Notes: a model not told the origin generated them from the letters alone. 64,000 nt of DNA from Orbilia blumenaviensis (GCA_036872755.1 JAVHNS010000009.1:558001-622000); one strand, 5' to 3'. Shown: positions 18,720 through 32,349, numbered from the stretch's first letter. Translations and numbers: made by a program.

Positions 18720-20339
18720 ATGGCCGCATTCTGGGTTCGCAGCAGTATCCCCGCAGGTCCTTCGCGTTCACGGTCTTCGAATAGTAACAATACTAATCGC
18801 CATTGCGATCTTGAAAATGCATTGGCACCAAATCATATTCTAAATACTAATGAAAAAACTCCTCTTCTCAGAAAACAAGATGTTCACAATTATGGCGCCT
18901 CGCCGTCAACTCCACTCCTGCCACCGCCTGAGCAGGAAGAGACCCCAGAACTAACATCCCATCACCGCTTCCGAATCCGTAAACTTCTACTGGTTCTTCT
19001 TTGCGTATCTCTTCTTACCCCACTATACCAAATTGCCAAATTCTGTTTCCCCGATTGGCCTTTCCCCAGTAATCCTCGTCCCCCTTCAATACCTTGGCGA
19101 TTTTACTCCCGCCAATATGAATACGGCCTCACGCCAAAAACTACCTCGGATTCATACACACTCTCTATCCATGAGTCTATAAACTCCAATCATTTCCCCC
19201 TCGGCATCACGGGGTCAGTTAAACTTCTTACCGGAAAACCGACTCAATCCCATAGCCTGCTAGTCTATGTCCAGGTCATGTCTACCTTCTCCTCTCCAGT
19301 CAATTGTATCAAGCCAAACCACATCATAGTCGAGGGTTCTGCAGAAAATATAACGATAACCTCTATCCCCAATGAGCACCCTGTCAACCGGGACCCTTCA
19401 GAGTTCCATGATCCCCAAACCTTCGTTAATATATACATCTACACCCGTCCACAACCAGTTCGTCTCGGCCACGTTTCAATATCCACCGATTTACTCCCGA
19501 TCACTATTCCGCAGTCGGGCGCGCACTTTCAAACCACTCGTTTATCACTCTCATCGACCCATAATCCCATCTCCAATCTTGCTGACTACGGCAAAGCTGA
19601 CCTAATGTACGCCAGCGAAATGTATCTTTACTCTCGTCACAGCCACATAACCGGTTTCTGGTACTATGGCCTCTCATATTCCGCCATTGCCCCAGAAGAT
19701 GATGTTAGAATAACCCTGTACCCTCAAAAGATAAGTTGGGGACCATACACCCCCGCCGACATCACCATCTCTGGAAACCGCACAGTTGCGGTCAATATGC
19801 CATTCTATGATAGCGCACTATCACTTCGAAATTCCTCAATCTCGATTACGTCTTCTGGTGGTGATGTGTTCGCTCGCGTGGTCGCCGGCTCCTCAACACA
19901 GCTAAAGGCGCCAGCGGGGAGTATCATTGCTTGTCTTCTTCCTTATTGGGGGTATATGAGTGATGGCAACCTAGGAGTTTTCACCCCAAAGTTTGAAACT
20001 CACTCCTATTTCAACACGAAGCTCGAGGTTTATACACCAGCGGTTAATGGAATTGGTGCTGAGAACCCGCTGGAGCTTACAAATGCGAAACACGTCGCAG
20101 ATTTGGGGTGGGTGAGGGCTACATATCCCGCAGGGTTTTGGAAGGGAAGGATCGATGTGGAAAGTACTAGCGGACGACCTGAAATCTTAGGTGTCGATGG
20201 GAAGGAGATCCCCGGTGTGGTAAGAGAAGGTGTGGGGAGGGCATACCTGGAAGGACAGAACCTAGTCAGCTCTGTCAGTGTGGTAGCAGGTAAAGAGGCT
20301 ATATTTGAAGTACAGGAAGCCGGAACATACGCCCCATAA
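18720..20339 (+). CDS. Type II single-pass membrane protein with dileucine motif, unknown function
   Basis: Intronless, 539 aa. A ~85-residue N-terminal cytosolic region rich in Ser/Asn contains an acidic dileucine signal EKTPLL (residues 45-50) and the related STPLL at 63-67. A basic stretch (HHRFRIRK) is followed by one transmembrane segment (about 89-108). The remaining ~430 residues are probably luminal, with several N-glycosylation sequons (NITI, NRTV, NSSI) and beta-rich character. ExxxLL motifs route proteins through AP-3/AP-1 to vacuole or endosomes, so a vacuolar or endosomal location is inferred. The lumenal part resembles fungal conserved hypotheticals; I recognise no enzyme motif. 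Confidence 0.85.
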   Translation: MAAFWVRSSIPAGPSRSRSSNSNNTNRHCDLENALAPNHILNTNEKTPLLRKQDVHNYGASPSTPLLPPPEQEETPELTSHHRFRIRKLLLVLLCVSLLTPLYQIAKFCFPDWPFPSNPRPPSIPWRFYSRQYEYGLTPKTTSDSYTLSIHESINSNHFPLGITGSVKLLTGKPTQSHSLLVYVQVMSTFSSPVNCIKPNHIIVEGSAENITITSIPNEHPVNRDPSEFHDPQTFVNIYIYTRPQPVRLGHVSISTDLLPITIPQSGAHFQTTRLSLSSTHNPISNLADYGKADLMYASEMYLYSRHSHITGFWYYGLSYSAIAPEDDVRITLYPQKISWGPYTPADITISGNRTVAVNMPFYDSALSLRNSSISITSSGGDVFARVVAGSSTQLKAPAGSIIACLLPYWGYMSDGNLGVFTPKFETHSYFNTKLEVYTPAVNGIGAENPLELTNAKHVADLGWVRATYPAGFWKGRIDVESTSGRPEILGVDGKEIPGVVREGVGRAYLEGQNLVSSVSVVAGKEAIFEVQEAGTYAP

Positions 20340-23300
20340 TCACCCCGGATGCGTGACAGAGACAGAGAAGAGTACGCCACCGAGGACCTCCAAGCATCGT
20401 GGGACGCCTTTGAAACATATCCCTGGGATGGATACGATAGGCGCATAGCAAATAGCGAAGCCTGGGTGGGTTTGGATGTGTTTAGGGTAAATTGTTGGTC
20501 TACTTACCTAGTTGGGTACCTTTGGGCGACATAGCGGGCCTTCTTTTTGTAATTTCTTTGTTTCTTTTGTAGCGTTTTAGCGATTTAATGGGATCTGGGT
20601 TCTCAAATTGAATTAAATATTTATACAGAATGGTATCCATGGAATTCGATCTTGGGTAATCTCGTTAACCTTGAGTTATTTCGTAAATAAATATTGATAC
20701 AGTACTCGTGGAAATGGCCCCATATATTCCATATTACGACAGTATTGAAAAGATGTACTTTTCGAGCACAGTATATACATAAACTAAGTGAATGGGCTTC
20801 CCCCTCTCTTGAGAGCATAACTCCAGACCCACCTGCATTGAGTTACGTAGATTTTTAAAAACTATTCACCGACATATATATGCACATGATCATTGATTAG
20901 GAACTTTCCGGAAGTTAACAATAAGTTTCAATACATTTTCAGCGGTAATCCAGTAACCCCTTTTTTTTAGAATAGAATCTTGACATTCTGAGGAGACCAT
21001 GCACGAAACCGCACTTGGGATACCTAGAGTTCAGATAATTCCTTCGGATTCAGACGTTGACTGAAAATAATTAGAAATGAATTGTAGTATTAGGCCCACC
21101 GAGATCTGACATCATAATACGTAACCTGCCCTTATCATATTTAGGAAGGGTCTACACGGCTATGGGTAGGGGGTGGTCAACAGCGTCTGGGACCGAGACT
21201 AAGGCAAAGGTAGAGTACCGAAACCCGCTCAATAAAGTTACAAGTGCATACAATAGTCTATTGTACTCCCAAATGGTGTAGCCTCCCGCTAAGAATGACC
21301 GGGAAATAGTGTGACACATGGTGTTCTACAATAGGAAATAGGAAAGAATTGGGGCGGGGACGCAATTGTGGTATTTTGCTGAGGCGTGTAACAATCGGCC
21401 ACTTGCATGGTGCCCAGGTTCTTGTGTAACAACACAGAGCGGATCTGCCGAGCATTTTCGGCGATGTGTAACCGGCGGGATTACCAATGTAACATGTCAT
21501 AATAGGTCTTCGAGCTTGATTTGGAAAGCCTTATTGTAAAGCTCCTCAAGCTCTCAAGCTCTCACAAGCTACCAAACGACACTGCACTGTCTATCAAGCT
21601 ATACCTCCAATCCCACTAGCTGCTAGTCATGGCATGTCGACAAGAAGGGAAAAAAAGCATCGAGATATATATATATAAACTCGTATACGCCCCACATCAA
21701 CCTCGTCTACCAGCATATCCATTTGTCGTGGCTTAAAGTGACAAACTTTCAAGTCATGCAGTGGAGTGGGGAACCACACACCATAACGCTTCTCGCGAGA
21801 AACGTGGAAAACGCAAGCCCCTGCAGGTTTCATGCCCACGCTACTTTCGATCTGCATCAATGTTCTGGAGTGGTTCTCAATACCCGAGGACTCTCAAAAG
21901 GATGGTATTTTTTGGCCGCCCCTCCCCACAGATTCTGATCGATTCGGGTTATACCGTCGGGTGATGCCGTGATTAATCTCTCCATTGCCAAGTGGGAAAG
22001 AATACTTCGATAGAACATTCTGTTTCCGATACCATGACTAATATCACGAGATTCCGACGAGTCAGTGAGGGCTCTGATACACGTTCGCCTACTATAAGCG
22101 TTTGGATTCTGTTATACATACCGCTGTATAAATCAATGACACTGAGCATTTGAAAATCATGCAGGCGGCTAAGGAACTTCAAAATGTATAACCTTGGCGT
22201 GATTGTCTGAATGATCGTCACGAAGTTCTAAGACCTCTGACTCGAGTCGCTTCAACATCATCTAGAGCATACACATTGAAAATAATTAATAAGCGGATGG
22301 AAGGCATGTAGGATTACCTCGCCTCGAGATGGTATTGCAATCTTATGCTCGCAAATTGCCTGATCTTAGACTTTTTGCTAATTGAAGTTGCATACACTAT
22401 CATTAAAGGTTGCTTGATAATGACCTTCAACAGGCAATGCCCTGCCAGCGAAGTGTTTGTTCAAATGTAGGAATTTACTGATAGGGAAGAAGCTGCAGAT
22501 GGCGACACGAGCACCTCTCACGCCCGAACCTCCAGACGTTTCTAATTTAGACAAGTCTCTTTCTATTCCTGTTTCAGTCAAGGTTTATATGAGGGCGGGA
22601 GTTAAGATCTTAACGGGCCCCCACTATAAGTAAGATCCGTCTACCGCCATTTTTATGCCATCGTTTTAACGATGTAGTCCATGACAAGGGTTAGTCAGGC
22701 CACGTTTTTCGTGGAGCTCATGGAGGCGTCTCGAGGCTGGATGAGAAGCATACAAGTGGGGACGAAAATGTTCCCCGAGGAAGCTTTCAGAAATTCCTTG
22801 TTTACACAAGAAAGGAAAAAAGAGATCGGGTGTCCCTGGTTCTCATAGAAATGTGGCTGCCACATGTTGCGAAAATCGATGCAAGGAGGGGTGCACCTTC
22901 GTATCAATAGATTTCCAGCTCTATACCCCATCCCCACCCCTCAATTTTCGTCAAAAAGATATGCCTCACGTTATGTCCAAAGGGACCTGGCTAACCTAAA
23001 CCAATTTCTCTGCATGACGGGCCCATAGGAAACGTGACCGGCTGGTTTCTTTTTTCTGGCCGCGTGGTAGACGCATGGCCCGGCTTGTGTTGCACGTTGT
23101 TGCGGAAGGAAGAGACCGCCCCGCAGGTCATCATTTTAGCGCCTACTCCTTCGAGTCAACAAATGGGACATGCTACTCCAAAAAAAATCTTCACTTTTGT
23201 AAAATTTGGGCTGAAATACTGGGTACTCATCGAAGAGTGCAGGACAATTCTATTGTCTACCTGTTGTGCAATCCAGTTAGGAAATTATTTCATGAGATGG

Positions 23301-24545
23301 GCGGGGTCGCAGCTTCGGACTCTCGCATTCCTGCACACATCTAGCATCTCAGTAATCCTGGAAGCCACCATCGTGGAGGGGACGATTATTTTCGCTCTTT
23401 AGCAATCAGGTTCTATGCGGTGTGAAATTCTTTTTACTCGTGCAGAGAATTGCAGTACTCGTTAAGTTTTGCTGCATGTGTCATGCACGCTCTGAGTGCC
23501 GTAGTGGCCATGCCTAGGTATATTCGCACTAAACTTCTGCAAATTAAAATCTTAGCCGCAACATAGAGCAAACAATACTAGAGCTATAGTGGAATTACCA
23601 AAATCCATCTGGTTGGCCAGAAACTCGCTTTCTTGCAGATGTGTGGGTGGGGCTACTTCGTTGCGAAATACATAAGGCAAGCTCATGCAAACGTACCATC
23701 CTCGCCCACTGCATTGTACTATGTATGCCTCGTGCGTGCAGAATCCAAGAGGAAAAAGCACCGTCGAGACCTCAGACACGGCATGAAGTTCACTTCGCCT
23801 ATGGCACGGCAAAGCCAAGGAACCGAGATCCAATTCCCACACACCCTCTCGCCGGCTAAAGGCCACGAGGTTTTTGACAACCCACTGCGATGTTGTGTTT
23901 GCGTTAAGCACTCGGCTTCCAGGATCATGGCTGGCAACAGCCCCTCAGCGCTAGCCATCCACCTCTGATATGTTATTGCGAATATCAAATAAATGATGTC
24001 AGCCTTAGCGTCGAGGCAACCCCCATGTAATCGTCGTGGGTCCATCACGTCTATTGAGTCAAGCTGATCAGGTCCCAGAGTAATAGAACGTTCTTCGCTA
24101 GAATAATCTTTGAAACCGCGAGAGAGGCCCCTGCAGACAATCAAGCTGCAACTTATCGATAGGTCTACTAGACCATCAACTTCAATCGTATACCATGTGG
24201 AGTGGCTTATCGGACTTTGGGTCCCACACCCAGCCGACTGTTATTCGCCCACTACCTACATGCATCATGTACATGTAGAAGCCATGAGGGCACAAGGGTA
24301 TGAGCGATCTTGGGCTAGGCCAAAATACCGGAGGAGATCTGTATATATATTAAACCTTCCTCCCATGACCTCGTGAGATTTTTTCTTGAGAATCCGAAGA
24401 ACACAAGAACTCCAACAACGACTTGGCCTTCCATCTAGATCTGGTATTCTTCTTATATCATTGCCAATATCTCTTCTAATCAGTGGGCAGTTGCCATATC
24501 CTTCCAGCAGCCGAGTCTTTTTGTTACTTTTCAACAGAACTCAAG
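20340..24545. other. 4.2-kb gene-poor region upstream of the rhodopsin-domain gene
   Basis: No gene could be supported on either strand. Open frames are short, overlap one another and show no domain or plausible splice chain. A tandem AAGCTCTC(A) repeat lies near 21548-21567, an (AT)n run near 21665-21677, and a TATCGATA site at 24154-24161. The stretch may hold non-coding RNAs, decayed genes or decayed transposons that cannot be told apart by eye. Confidence 0.4.
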
Positions 24546-25964
24546 ATGTCGGCTTCCGAGCTCAGCCAGGACCAGATTTCATCTGCGAATACTATCTGCT
24601 TCTATTTGTCCGGCATAGCACCCCCATCATGGTGGGACAGACCTGGCAGGGAGATCGTCCTTGCACTCGGCGATCTCTTTAGTCTCAATCCAGAGGCGAC
24701 CGATGCCGATGTCATGAGCCTTACCGGGTGGAACCAGGGTAATCTCGACTTTGTGAACAGCGAACTGGCACCGTTGAACGAAACTATTCCAATGTTCAGC
24801 GGCTGGGTCAGCGCTCTCGACCATCCCAGATCGACAAACTCTATTATCCCAATCTTCGTCGTCTTTACCGTTCTCTCAACCTTTGTTCTCGGGCTTAGAA
24901 TCTGGTCCCGTGTCTCCATTCTTGGCCGTGTCCAGTCTTTCGACTGGCTCGCTATCTTTGCATATGTTCTCATCGTAGCCTGGTGTGCGCTTGCTGTTTA
25001 CGAAAAGGAAGCATCTGGACACTGGTCCTTATATTGCGATAAGTCCTACAACCAGGCGAGATTCAGTCAGGCTGTAAGCATTTGGTATTTCGCAACATAA
25101 AACTTTCTATTATTTACTAACAGATTATAGGCCTACTTCATGGGAATGGCACTCTACCCCATCGCTATTCTTTCGATTAAATTTGCTCTTCTTCTATTCT
25201 ACCACAACTTGTCTACCTGGAAGCCACTCAGATTTGCCGTCTACATCACCGCCTTCATCAGTTTCGCCAATGCCATGGTCGCCATGTTCATGTGGCTCTT
25301 CCAGTGCAACTACCCCGATATCTGGAATCACGGTGTGGACCCAACATTGACCTGTGCCGCTTTCGACCCACTCACTATGGTTATGGGAACCGGTATTGTT
25401 AACATCATTACCGATGTGGCTATCTGGTATGTACCCCTCTCCGACACATTTTCGTTTGCTTAGCCGCGCAAAAATACTGACCCCACCCATAGGTTTATTC
25501 CACTCCCATTGGTCTGGAGACTCCAATTGTACCCTCGCGAGCGAAATCTCGCCATCATTACCTTCGGTCTCGGTGCCGTCGCCTGGATTGCCAGCATTGT
25601 TCGCTTGGTTATGGTTAAGCAGTACCTCCAATATACGAGCGGTTCTACCACTCCAATCAACGCATGGGCCATGTGAGCATTTTCCCACACCTGACTTCTA
25701 AATTCTTCCTAAAATAGTCTACTAATCATCACGAAAAATAGGGTCGAACTTAATGTTGCTTTGATCTGCTCCTCCGCACCAGCCTTGCGAGCACTCCTCG
25801 TCAAGCACACTCCAAAGTTCCTTTCCTACAGCTACCCAAGCGGACCTGGCAGCTCTGGCTCCGACTCAGCTACCAAGATCAGCAGGGTCGAAAAGACCTT
25901 TGTTATTTCACAGACCGAAGAGCGCTCTTCTTCTCCTGATGAGGATTTCGTTGAGAAAGCTTAA
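24546..25964 (+). CDS. Seven-TM fungal rhodopsin-domain (PTH11-related) protein
   Basis: Four exons, join(24546..25073, 25131..25426, 25493..25672, 25742..25964), 408 aa. Introns are 57, 66 and 69 bp; the first has a perfect TACTAAC branch site. An ~95-residue extracellular N terminus precedes seven hydrophobic helices: roughly SIIPIFVVFTVLSTF, FDWLAIFAYVLIVAW, ALYPIAILSIKFALLLFY, RFAVYITAFISFANAM, GIVNIITDVAIWFIPLP, NLAIITFGLGAVAWIAS and NVALICSSAPALRALL. A ~60-residue Ser/acidic cytosolic tail follows. This matches the fungal rhodopsin-domain family that includes PTH11-like receptor candidates. It has no CFEM domain. A surface-sensing role is inferred from the family only. It is the sole gene in about 12 kb. 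Confidence 0.9.
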
Positions 25965-28900
25965 ACACCAAAACTTGGGGTTATCTGAGTCTGGTTTACG
26001 AGACAAATATTATATCCTTTTTTCTTTTGTTCGCCTCACCATTTCCTCACGACTCTATTCTTACACAATCCTTAACCAGAAGAAGGATGAGCCCACAGGA
26101 ATGGGAAAAGGCGGCTTTCACGAGCCAGGTGTCTGGGAACAAGCCGGTGTTATTGGTTGTGGGTTTTGTCTTAGAAATGCGCGCTCGTGGGGGGAATTCT
26201 GGGTTTTATTTCAAGGCCCTTCACCATCGATGGGAAGGGACCTTACTTTCTTCTTTCCTTGTGTTCATATTTGTAATGATGTACGATGTACTCTAACTAT
26301 CTACGTTCTTCATAGCCCGACGAAGGAGTTGACCTTTTTAGTCGGGATTTTTTTCCTATCACCATGTATAAAGAAAACCCAAATTTTATTCACTTCGTTT
26401 GACGATGCAGACATTATCGGTTACCACTTCGTTTTTCGTCTCATGAACAAGGGAAAATCTAGACTAAAAGCTGACCCCATTTTTGGTACCTTAAGTTATT
26501 CTTATTGGCGGGGCTGCCGACTGGGGAAGAACATCTTGCATCCGTCTAGGTGGGAAGGGCAAACGAAACGATATGTGTGGATAGAGGGCAAACATCTTAT
26601 ATACGAACATCCCTGGTTCATGTGACCTATCAGGCAGGGCCTTTGTCCAGCCGTGGGTCTCAAAATCCACCATCCTTGGCCTTTTGACAACACCAAGGCA
26701 GGATGTATGCATAGCCTTATTCGGTATCGTCTAAACTGATCTATGCATAGACGGCACAGGTTAATGGAATGCCTCGAAAATAGAAGTGTCCCAAAAACCG
26801 CCAGGTCCCGAGGATTTCCCCTGCTGATGAGTTCCTAGGTTTTCGTCTGATGCATGCTCTAACAATGGGACTTGGGAAAATTGTTTCCAAGGAAAGTAGC
26901 GACCTGGACGCCCATGGACAACCCTCAAGCGAATACGGTCCCAGTCAACATGCAACACCATCGATTCGACGAAACGTGAGCGACTTGGGACCATAAGTGG
27001 CGTTCTGTAAAGCCTCTGAAACACCCTAAACATGTAGGAATTTGCATCACAGTTTCTATTATCCCCATATAGTGGCACCATCTTTCAGATCTTTTGCACA
27101 GTGTCCTCGAGAATGGAGCTAGTATCGTAAACCATACATGTGAATACAATCGCATTCTTGAAAAATACAACACCTACGCCGCATGTGATCCACGAATTCT
27201 ATTTCAGAAGTTATAAGTTTGCCTTTAAAATTCGCTCTTTGTTGCCTAATGGGTATCAGGAATTTGCCATTTGAAGGGTCCGAAAAAAGTGGTGTCCAAC
27301 ATCCAACATAGCGGAACGTGACGTCCCGATCGATCGCAAAGCGCAGGTTGTTGGGACAGCCTTTGGAGGGTGGCTTAACGTTTCTACTGGGCAATATGTA
27401 GCGGCTTTTTTTTTTTTTTTTCGGTCCAAGCTATATGTATCAAGGTCACGCCCTACCAGAGTGGTTTGTGATTCAACTCGCATCGCATGAAGAAAAACGT
27501 TCAAATGCATCTGTCTAGAAAAATGTCACAAACAGAAGCGGGGAAGTATTCCTTGGGTTCGGCTGATGCGAAATCTGGCTCCAACTGTCGTTACGGGTCG
27601 CACCAAGTCTTTCTGGATTACAAATTTCCATCTTTTCAATTCCTACCACCAGTTAGGAATATAGTAGGCATTATCCAGGGAACATATTCACAAATCCATG
27701 GTAAACACTCAGTTGATATCATGCCCTAGACAGTATGTTTTAGGAAAACTCTAGTATCCTTGCTTCCCAGGAAAGTTATGGATTTCCTGTGTTGTCTGAG
27801 GCGAACCTGAGTTACATGCCTTCCCGTGCCATGCTTTTCGCTTACTGGCTGGCTGGTAACACGGGAGCGTTACCTTAAACTCTCATGTAACCAGCAAGGC
27901 ATTGGGGCAATCCAACAAGGCCGGGACAGATCTGCGAAGCTGAAAAATCCGAGATCTCCAAAAGCCTCGAGTGATCAAGGGATGGCACAGGCCACAATCA
28001 TGCCTCGCGTTCGAAAAGAAAAGGCTGAGAGCCGCTGCGGTGATATCAATTCGCAACATTCAAGTTGACGAGTAAGCACTGGGAGGGGCTTTCGGGTGAA
28101 CGAGGGTGATCCAGGTTCCAAAGTGGCCCCAACCACTAGCGTTGGCGCTTCCATTGCGTGAAGATAACGAAAGATTCCACTCGCTATTGTTCTGCTAGTA
28201 CTTTGAATTTTGTGGGCTAACCTCGACCTGGCCAAAGTTCGGCTCCTAATTTAGTTCCCGTGTTGGCTCTCCTTCGGATTTACGTCCCCTTGTCAAAGTT
28301 GGAGACTCCATGGTGCTGAGTCGTGATAATACGACCATGATAAGATCTGAAAACATGCAACATAAAATTGCCGTGATTGTTCTAATTCCCTTGAGACATT
28401 ATAGCACTCTAGTGCTACCTAGCAGAACAGTTGGGTACTTGACGTCCAATATTTTTCTGCTCAACGACGCCTCTCTTCTGCCGGGACATTTAGTACCTTG
28501 CTGGATTTCGAGTCCCTGTGCATCTATTGGTGGCTAGTGAAAGTGGATTGACACTAGGCATATGCGCCCCATCTCCCTTGGTTTCGGGATTTATAAATTC
28601 ATCGCGATATGAGTCCCGTGCAACCCCACCCAAGGGACAAAGCTGTCTCAATGAATGAGGGGACTTGCGAGGTATTTTGAGAGAATAATGGCTATTCTGT
28701 CCCATTTTTCATGATACATACATGGATAAGGCCGATAGTGAAGTTTGCTCATATATATTGCATGCAGGATCTAGGAGCAAGACAACGCAACGTTATAAGG
28801 TATATGGCTATACCAACTAAGTATGTATGGAAGGATATGTGACCCACGGACAGCAGTAGCGGCTTCCAAATCACCTTCCTGTTCCTGAAAGGTCTCAGAC

Positions 28901-31900
28901 TCCGTCTATAGATCGGAAGGGGATTCATAATCCGATAGGATGCCTTAAAATCGCTATCACCCATAACCCTGAGACATAGACCCTCGACTTCGGCGTCCGA
29001 CTCGCCAGTAACCAGTTGGAATCATCATCACGAAAGGATGGGGAGAATATCGAATCATGATTGCCTCTTTCAGGGGACGGAAAGGAGGTCCTCCTAGCAT
29101 ACAGATCGAGGGGTTCTTCACAATCCTCTTAGCTAAGAAGTCGCTCTACTGTGGCCCGATATATCGATAGCCTCGAAGGGGAGCTTTCAGATTCTTTCTC
29201 GTTTCATTCCTGACTATCCTTTGCTCTAGATCGAGTTCTTTTGTACTGTACGCGGCATCCTATTCCAACACCGTACTCCAATATTACGACTCATTGCGAT
29301 ATCTTCCTCAAAGTTCATGTCGGATGACAGGATCGCACGGCATATACCCGCCCTTACGTTCGCACAACTCGTTTTCTCATTTGATTGTCGGCTGTTTCCT
29401 TGGGCCGCTTTTCCGTTCTAGAACTCTTTTTGTGACCTGAGATGCATGGTTCCGTATCACATTTCCCCAGCAATAGAGCCAGGTCTCTTTTCCCCTACTT
29501 TAGATGTGGTGTAACAGCTTCGAGGCGTCCTTACATAGAGATTTAGCAACCCCATCGACGCATCGTCCGATATAGACGGGTAGCACTGCGCCCGATACTC
29601 GTATAATCCATAAATGGGAACAGAAAGGTACCCACATATTCAAACCTCAGCTGACCAGTGTCCAAAGAGTGATAGAGCAAATACCTGCCGACCGATAGCT
29701 TCGATAGTTCACAAGGATAGCGCGATATAACTAGAATCACTTACTGTAGGCGGCTACGCTGTGATCCAAAGAGGTCACGAGATATATAACTATCAACAGA
29801 GAGAGGATCATGCAGCGTTACCAGCAGGTGTGATCCACATGAGCAGAGCTTATAGACCAAGGTTAGTGCCGTTGCACTGGAATGTTGGCCGAAGAGACCT
29901 GAAGGGCTGGCCGACCGGCCGGGAGTTGAAGCAAGGGGGCTAAGTAAGGGCTTCTTTTTATGCCATAAAGAGAAAACTCAACAGCTCCTTACAGCTGATA
30001 TGTCGGATAAGGATATCCGATTTTATATCAGAAATATCAAATTGGCCATACTTCCTTTAGTCGAGATTTCCTGCATGTAGTACAGCCTGTAAGTTCTAAA
30101 TCTTATCCCAACTCAGTAACTATCACGACAGTCCGCCAAAATATGTGTTGTTCATGTTGCACACACCGAAATCCACGGTCGCAATCTTGGCGTGAGATCC
30201 AGACTTGGTCGAGATTTGGTGTAAAATCCGAAATTTGGCCGAGTCCGATCGAATTTTAGAATTTCCGTGCCTAGAGCCCCATCTCCTGATGCTCACAAGG
30301 CTTATCTCGGTCGTGTTCGGTGCTAATATCATCGCGATGTCGATATATGGCGGGTAATTATAATTGAGCTTGAGCTCAGTATGCACAAGGCGGCCGTTGC
30401 ATTGGATTGCATCGGATTGCATCGGCGAGCTCTAGTTCAATCACAATTAAATCACCAAAGTATCTTGCATCGAGGCCAGAAACACTCTAAAAAGGTGCAA
30501 CCTTGTCTCTGTGTAACTTCGGCTTCTCGACGGCTGCCTGCGTTTTCATATCTGAGTTCGGAATCGGTCCGCCTTTGGGTTTGTCTGGCATCGCCGCTCG
30601 CGGTATTCGTCTATTCTGTCCGCGGCGTCGAGGATCTACACTTCTGCCCTATTTTCCAATCCCGGATTTCTAGTTTAGGGCTTAGACACCGTTGTGATGA
30701 CTCTTCAGGCTTAACACTGTGTCGACGGCTACAGGACTTCCCGATTACGACCATGCAGTATCTCCGCCCCGATTGCAGAGCTGACGAAGCTGTCTCGACA
30801 AGGTCACAGGCAAGGATGTGGTCGGTGCGTATTGCCCGATGCTGATAAACCTTTGTAGATCGTATTCGCAAGGCTTGTCGAAATTGGGAGAAAAGACTCT
30901 GCTCGATTTCCCGCTAAATGCCGTGGGCCAGACCCGTAGGCTGCCATTCCTAATCTCCTAGCACCGATTCCACACCCCTACAGGCGAACAGGCCACTCTG
31001 AGCTCAAAACTACAAGGGAAGCTACCTGGTGGTTACTCTCTCAGACCTTTCGTGGCTTTTATCGGGCCGTAGCTTACATTACCAAATCGCAGGAACGGGT
31101 CGGACAAGGAACATGACTCTGGAGATTGGGCAGCAGAGTGTATGAGTTCGCCTTACGTCCGGTTTGAGGCTTATGATAGTCATACAGATTTATTTTATAA
31201 CTGTCTTGGGGTGTATATAATTCCTCCGAGATGTCCGGTTTCAAAAAATAAAATAGAATGAATTCAAGAGCTCAATACCAATATAAAACAGATCGAGACT
31301 TGAAGATTTCTCCAAAGAGCTCTAGCTTTTAATCACTAATCCATCCTTGTTACCTCAGACTCAGTTTCGTTGTCAGACATTAATCGATCCAAAGCTCGAG
31401 TCCATTGCAAGTTGATTTACCACCACAAGCATTTAAAGTATAAAGCCAAAATACCAGAAGTACTCAGATTCTTTCCCACCATCGAACCTTTTGCACATAA
31501 ATCTCCAAAAACTCAACAGTCACAACAGACCCTGTGTCATCGATCAACAATTCCTTCCCGTCTTCAAAGAAATTTACTCTCTATTGGACCCCATCGTCAA
31601 ACGACCAAGTCCGTATATATTTGCCCCCTCGGCTTCTTTTTATATAAACCAGACAAGGGCGCGGAAACAGGAAAAGGATAAACTGCCAGGGACGCTATCC
31701 AGTGGATCGAACTGATCTAAGGCGAATCGGACTTTTCAACGGTCAACGTCGTGCTCAACACAGTAAGGCTAGTAGGCGCTAGTCCCGTCATAATTTGCGG
31801 AGAGTTCAGATACCCACAGATTTCACGATTTCCATGCGTATCGAATTCCCTTGAAGAGGAAACACCAGCAAGGAGGTAAGAATAAGCCAGCCAGATGGCA

Positions 31901-32349
31901 TTTCAGGGAGATTCCCCATTTTCGAAAACACCGGATTGTTGACACCCCCCCTTGGCATAGATTTCATATTATCCCTCAAACACCAAGCCCCTCTGACGTC
32001 GGTCCACAAAAATATACCCGGCTACCAAGTTTTTTATACCCAAGGCTTTCCCTCAGATTCTGCAGCCCACATTCGCCCGGAACGCAATTCCAGCAAGAAA
32101 GGGAAAAAAAAAACCCTATTCTAGTTATATTATATTCTACTATCGTGGCACCTTATTCTTCGCTCATTCATAAATCGAAATCATCAACTGGATCGCAACA
32201 AGATTTTTTTTCCACGCATAGAAACATTTGAACAAAAGCACAGAAATCTTCGATTTCTAGACCATCTGTTCCACAGCAATCCCTCATCGAGCCCCGGGAG
32301 CTCGCTAGAGCCAAAACCAGCAATCATTTCACCCAAAACATCCCCCAAG
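25965..32349. other. 6.4-kb gene-poor region
   Basis: No coding gene is supported. The first ~650 bp stay open in one frame downstream of the rhodopsin gene but have no ATG start or domain, and probably include its 3' UTR. A poly-T run lies at about 27405-27421, a tandem GGATTGCATC repeat near 30401-30423, and a TATCGATA site at 29162-29169. The last ~400 bp are the A-rich leader and promoter of the small dsRBD-like gene. Decayed mobile DNA or long non-coding RNA is possible but not shown. Confidence 0.4.

Noticed and set aside
23719..24144. 141-codon minus-strand frame, first suspected to be a fragment of a HET-type protein
   Set aside because: No canonical HET motif could be placed, the first codon is not supported, and an overlapping plus-strand frame is equally open. 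Kept only as part of the gene-poor region.
30381..30845. 154-codon plus-strand frame in the 6.4-kb gene-poor region
   Set aside because: No domain, no splice chain, and comparable frames on the opposite strand; no evidence of coding.
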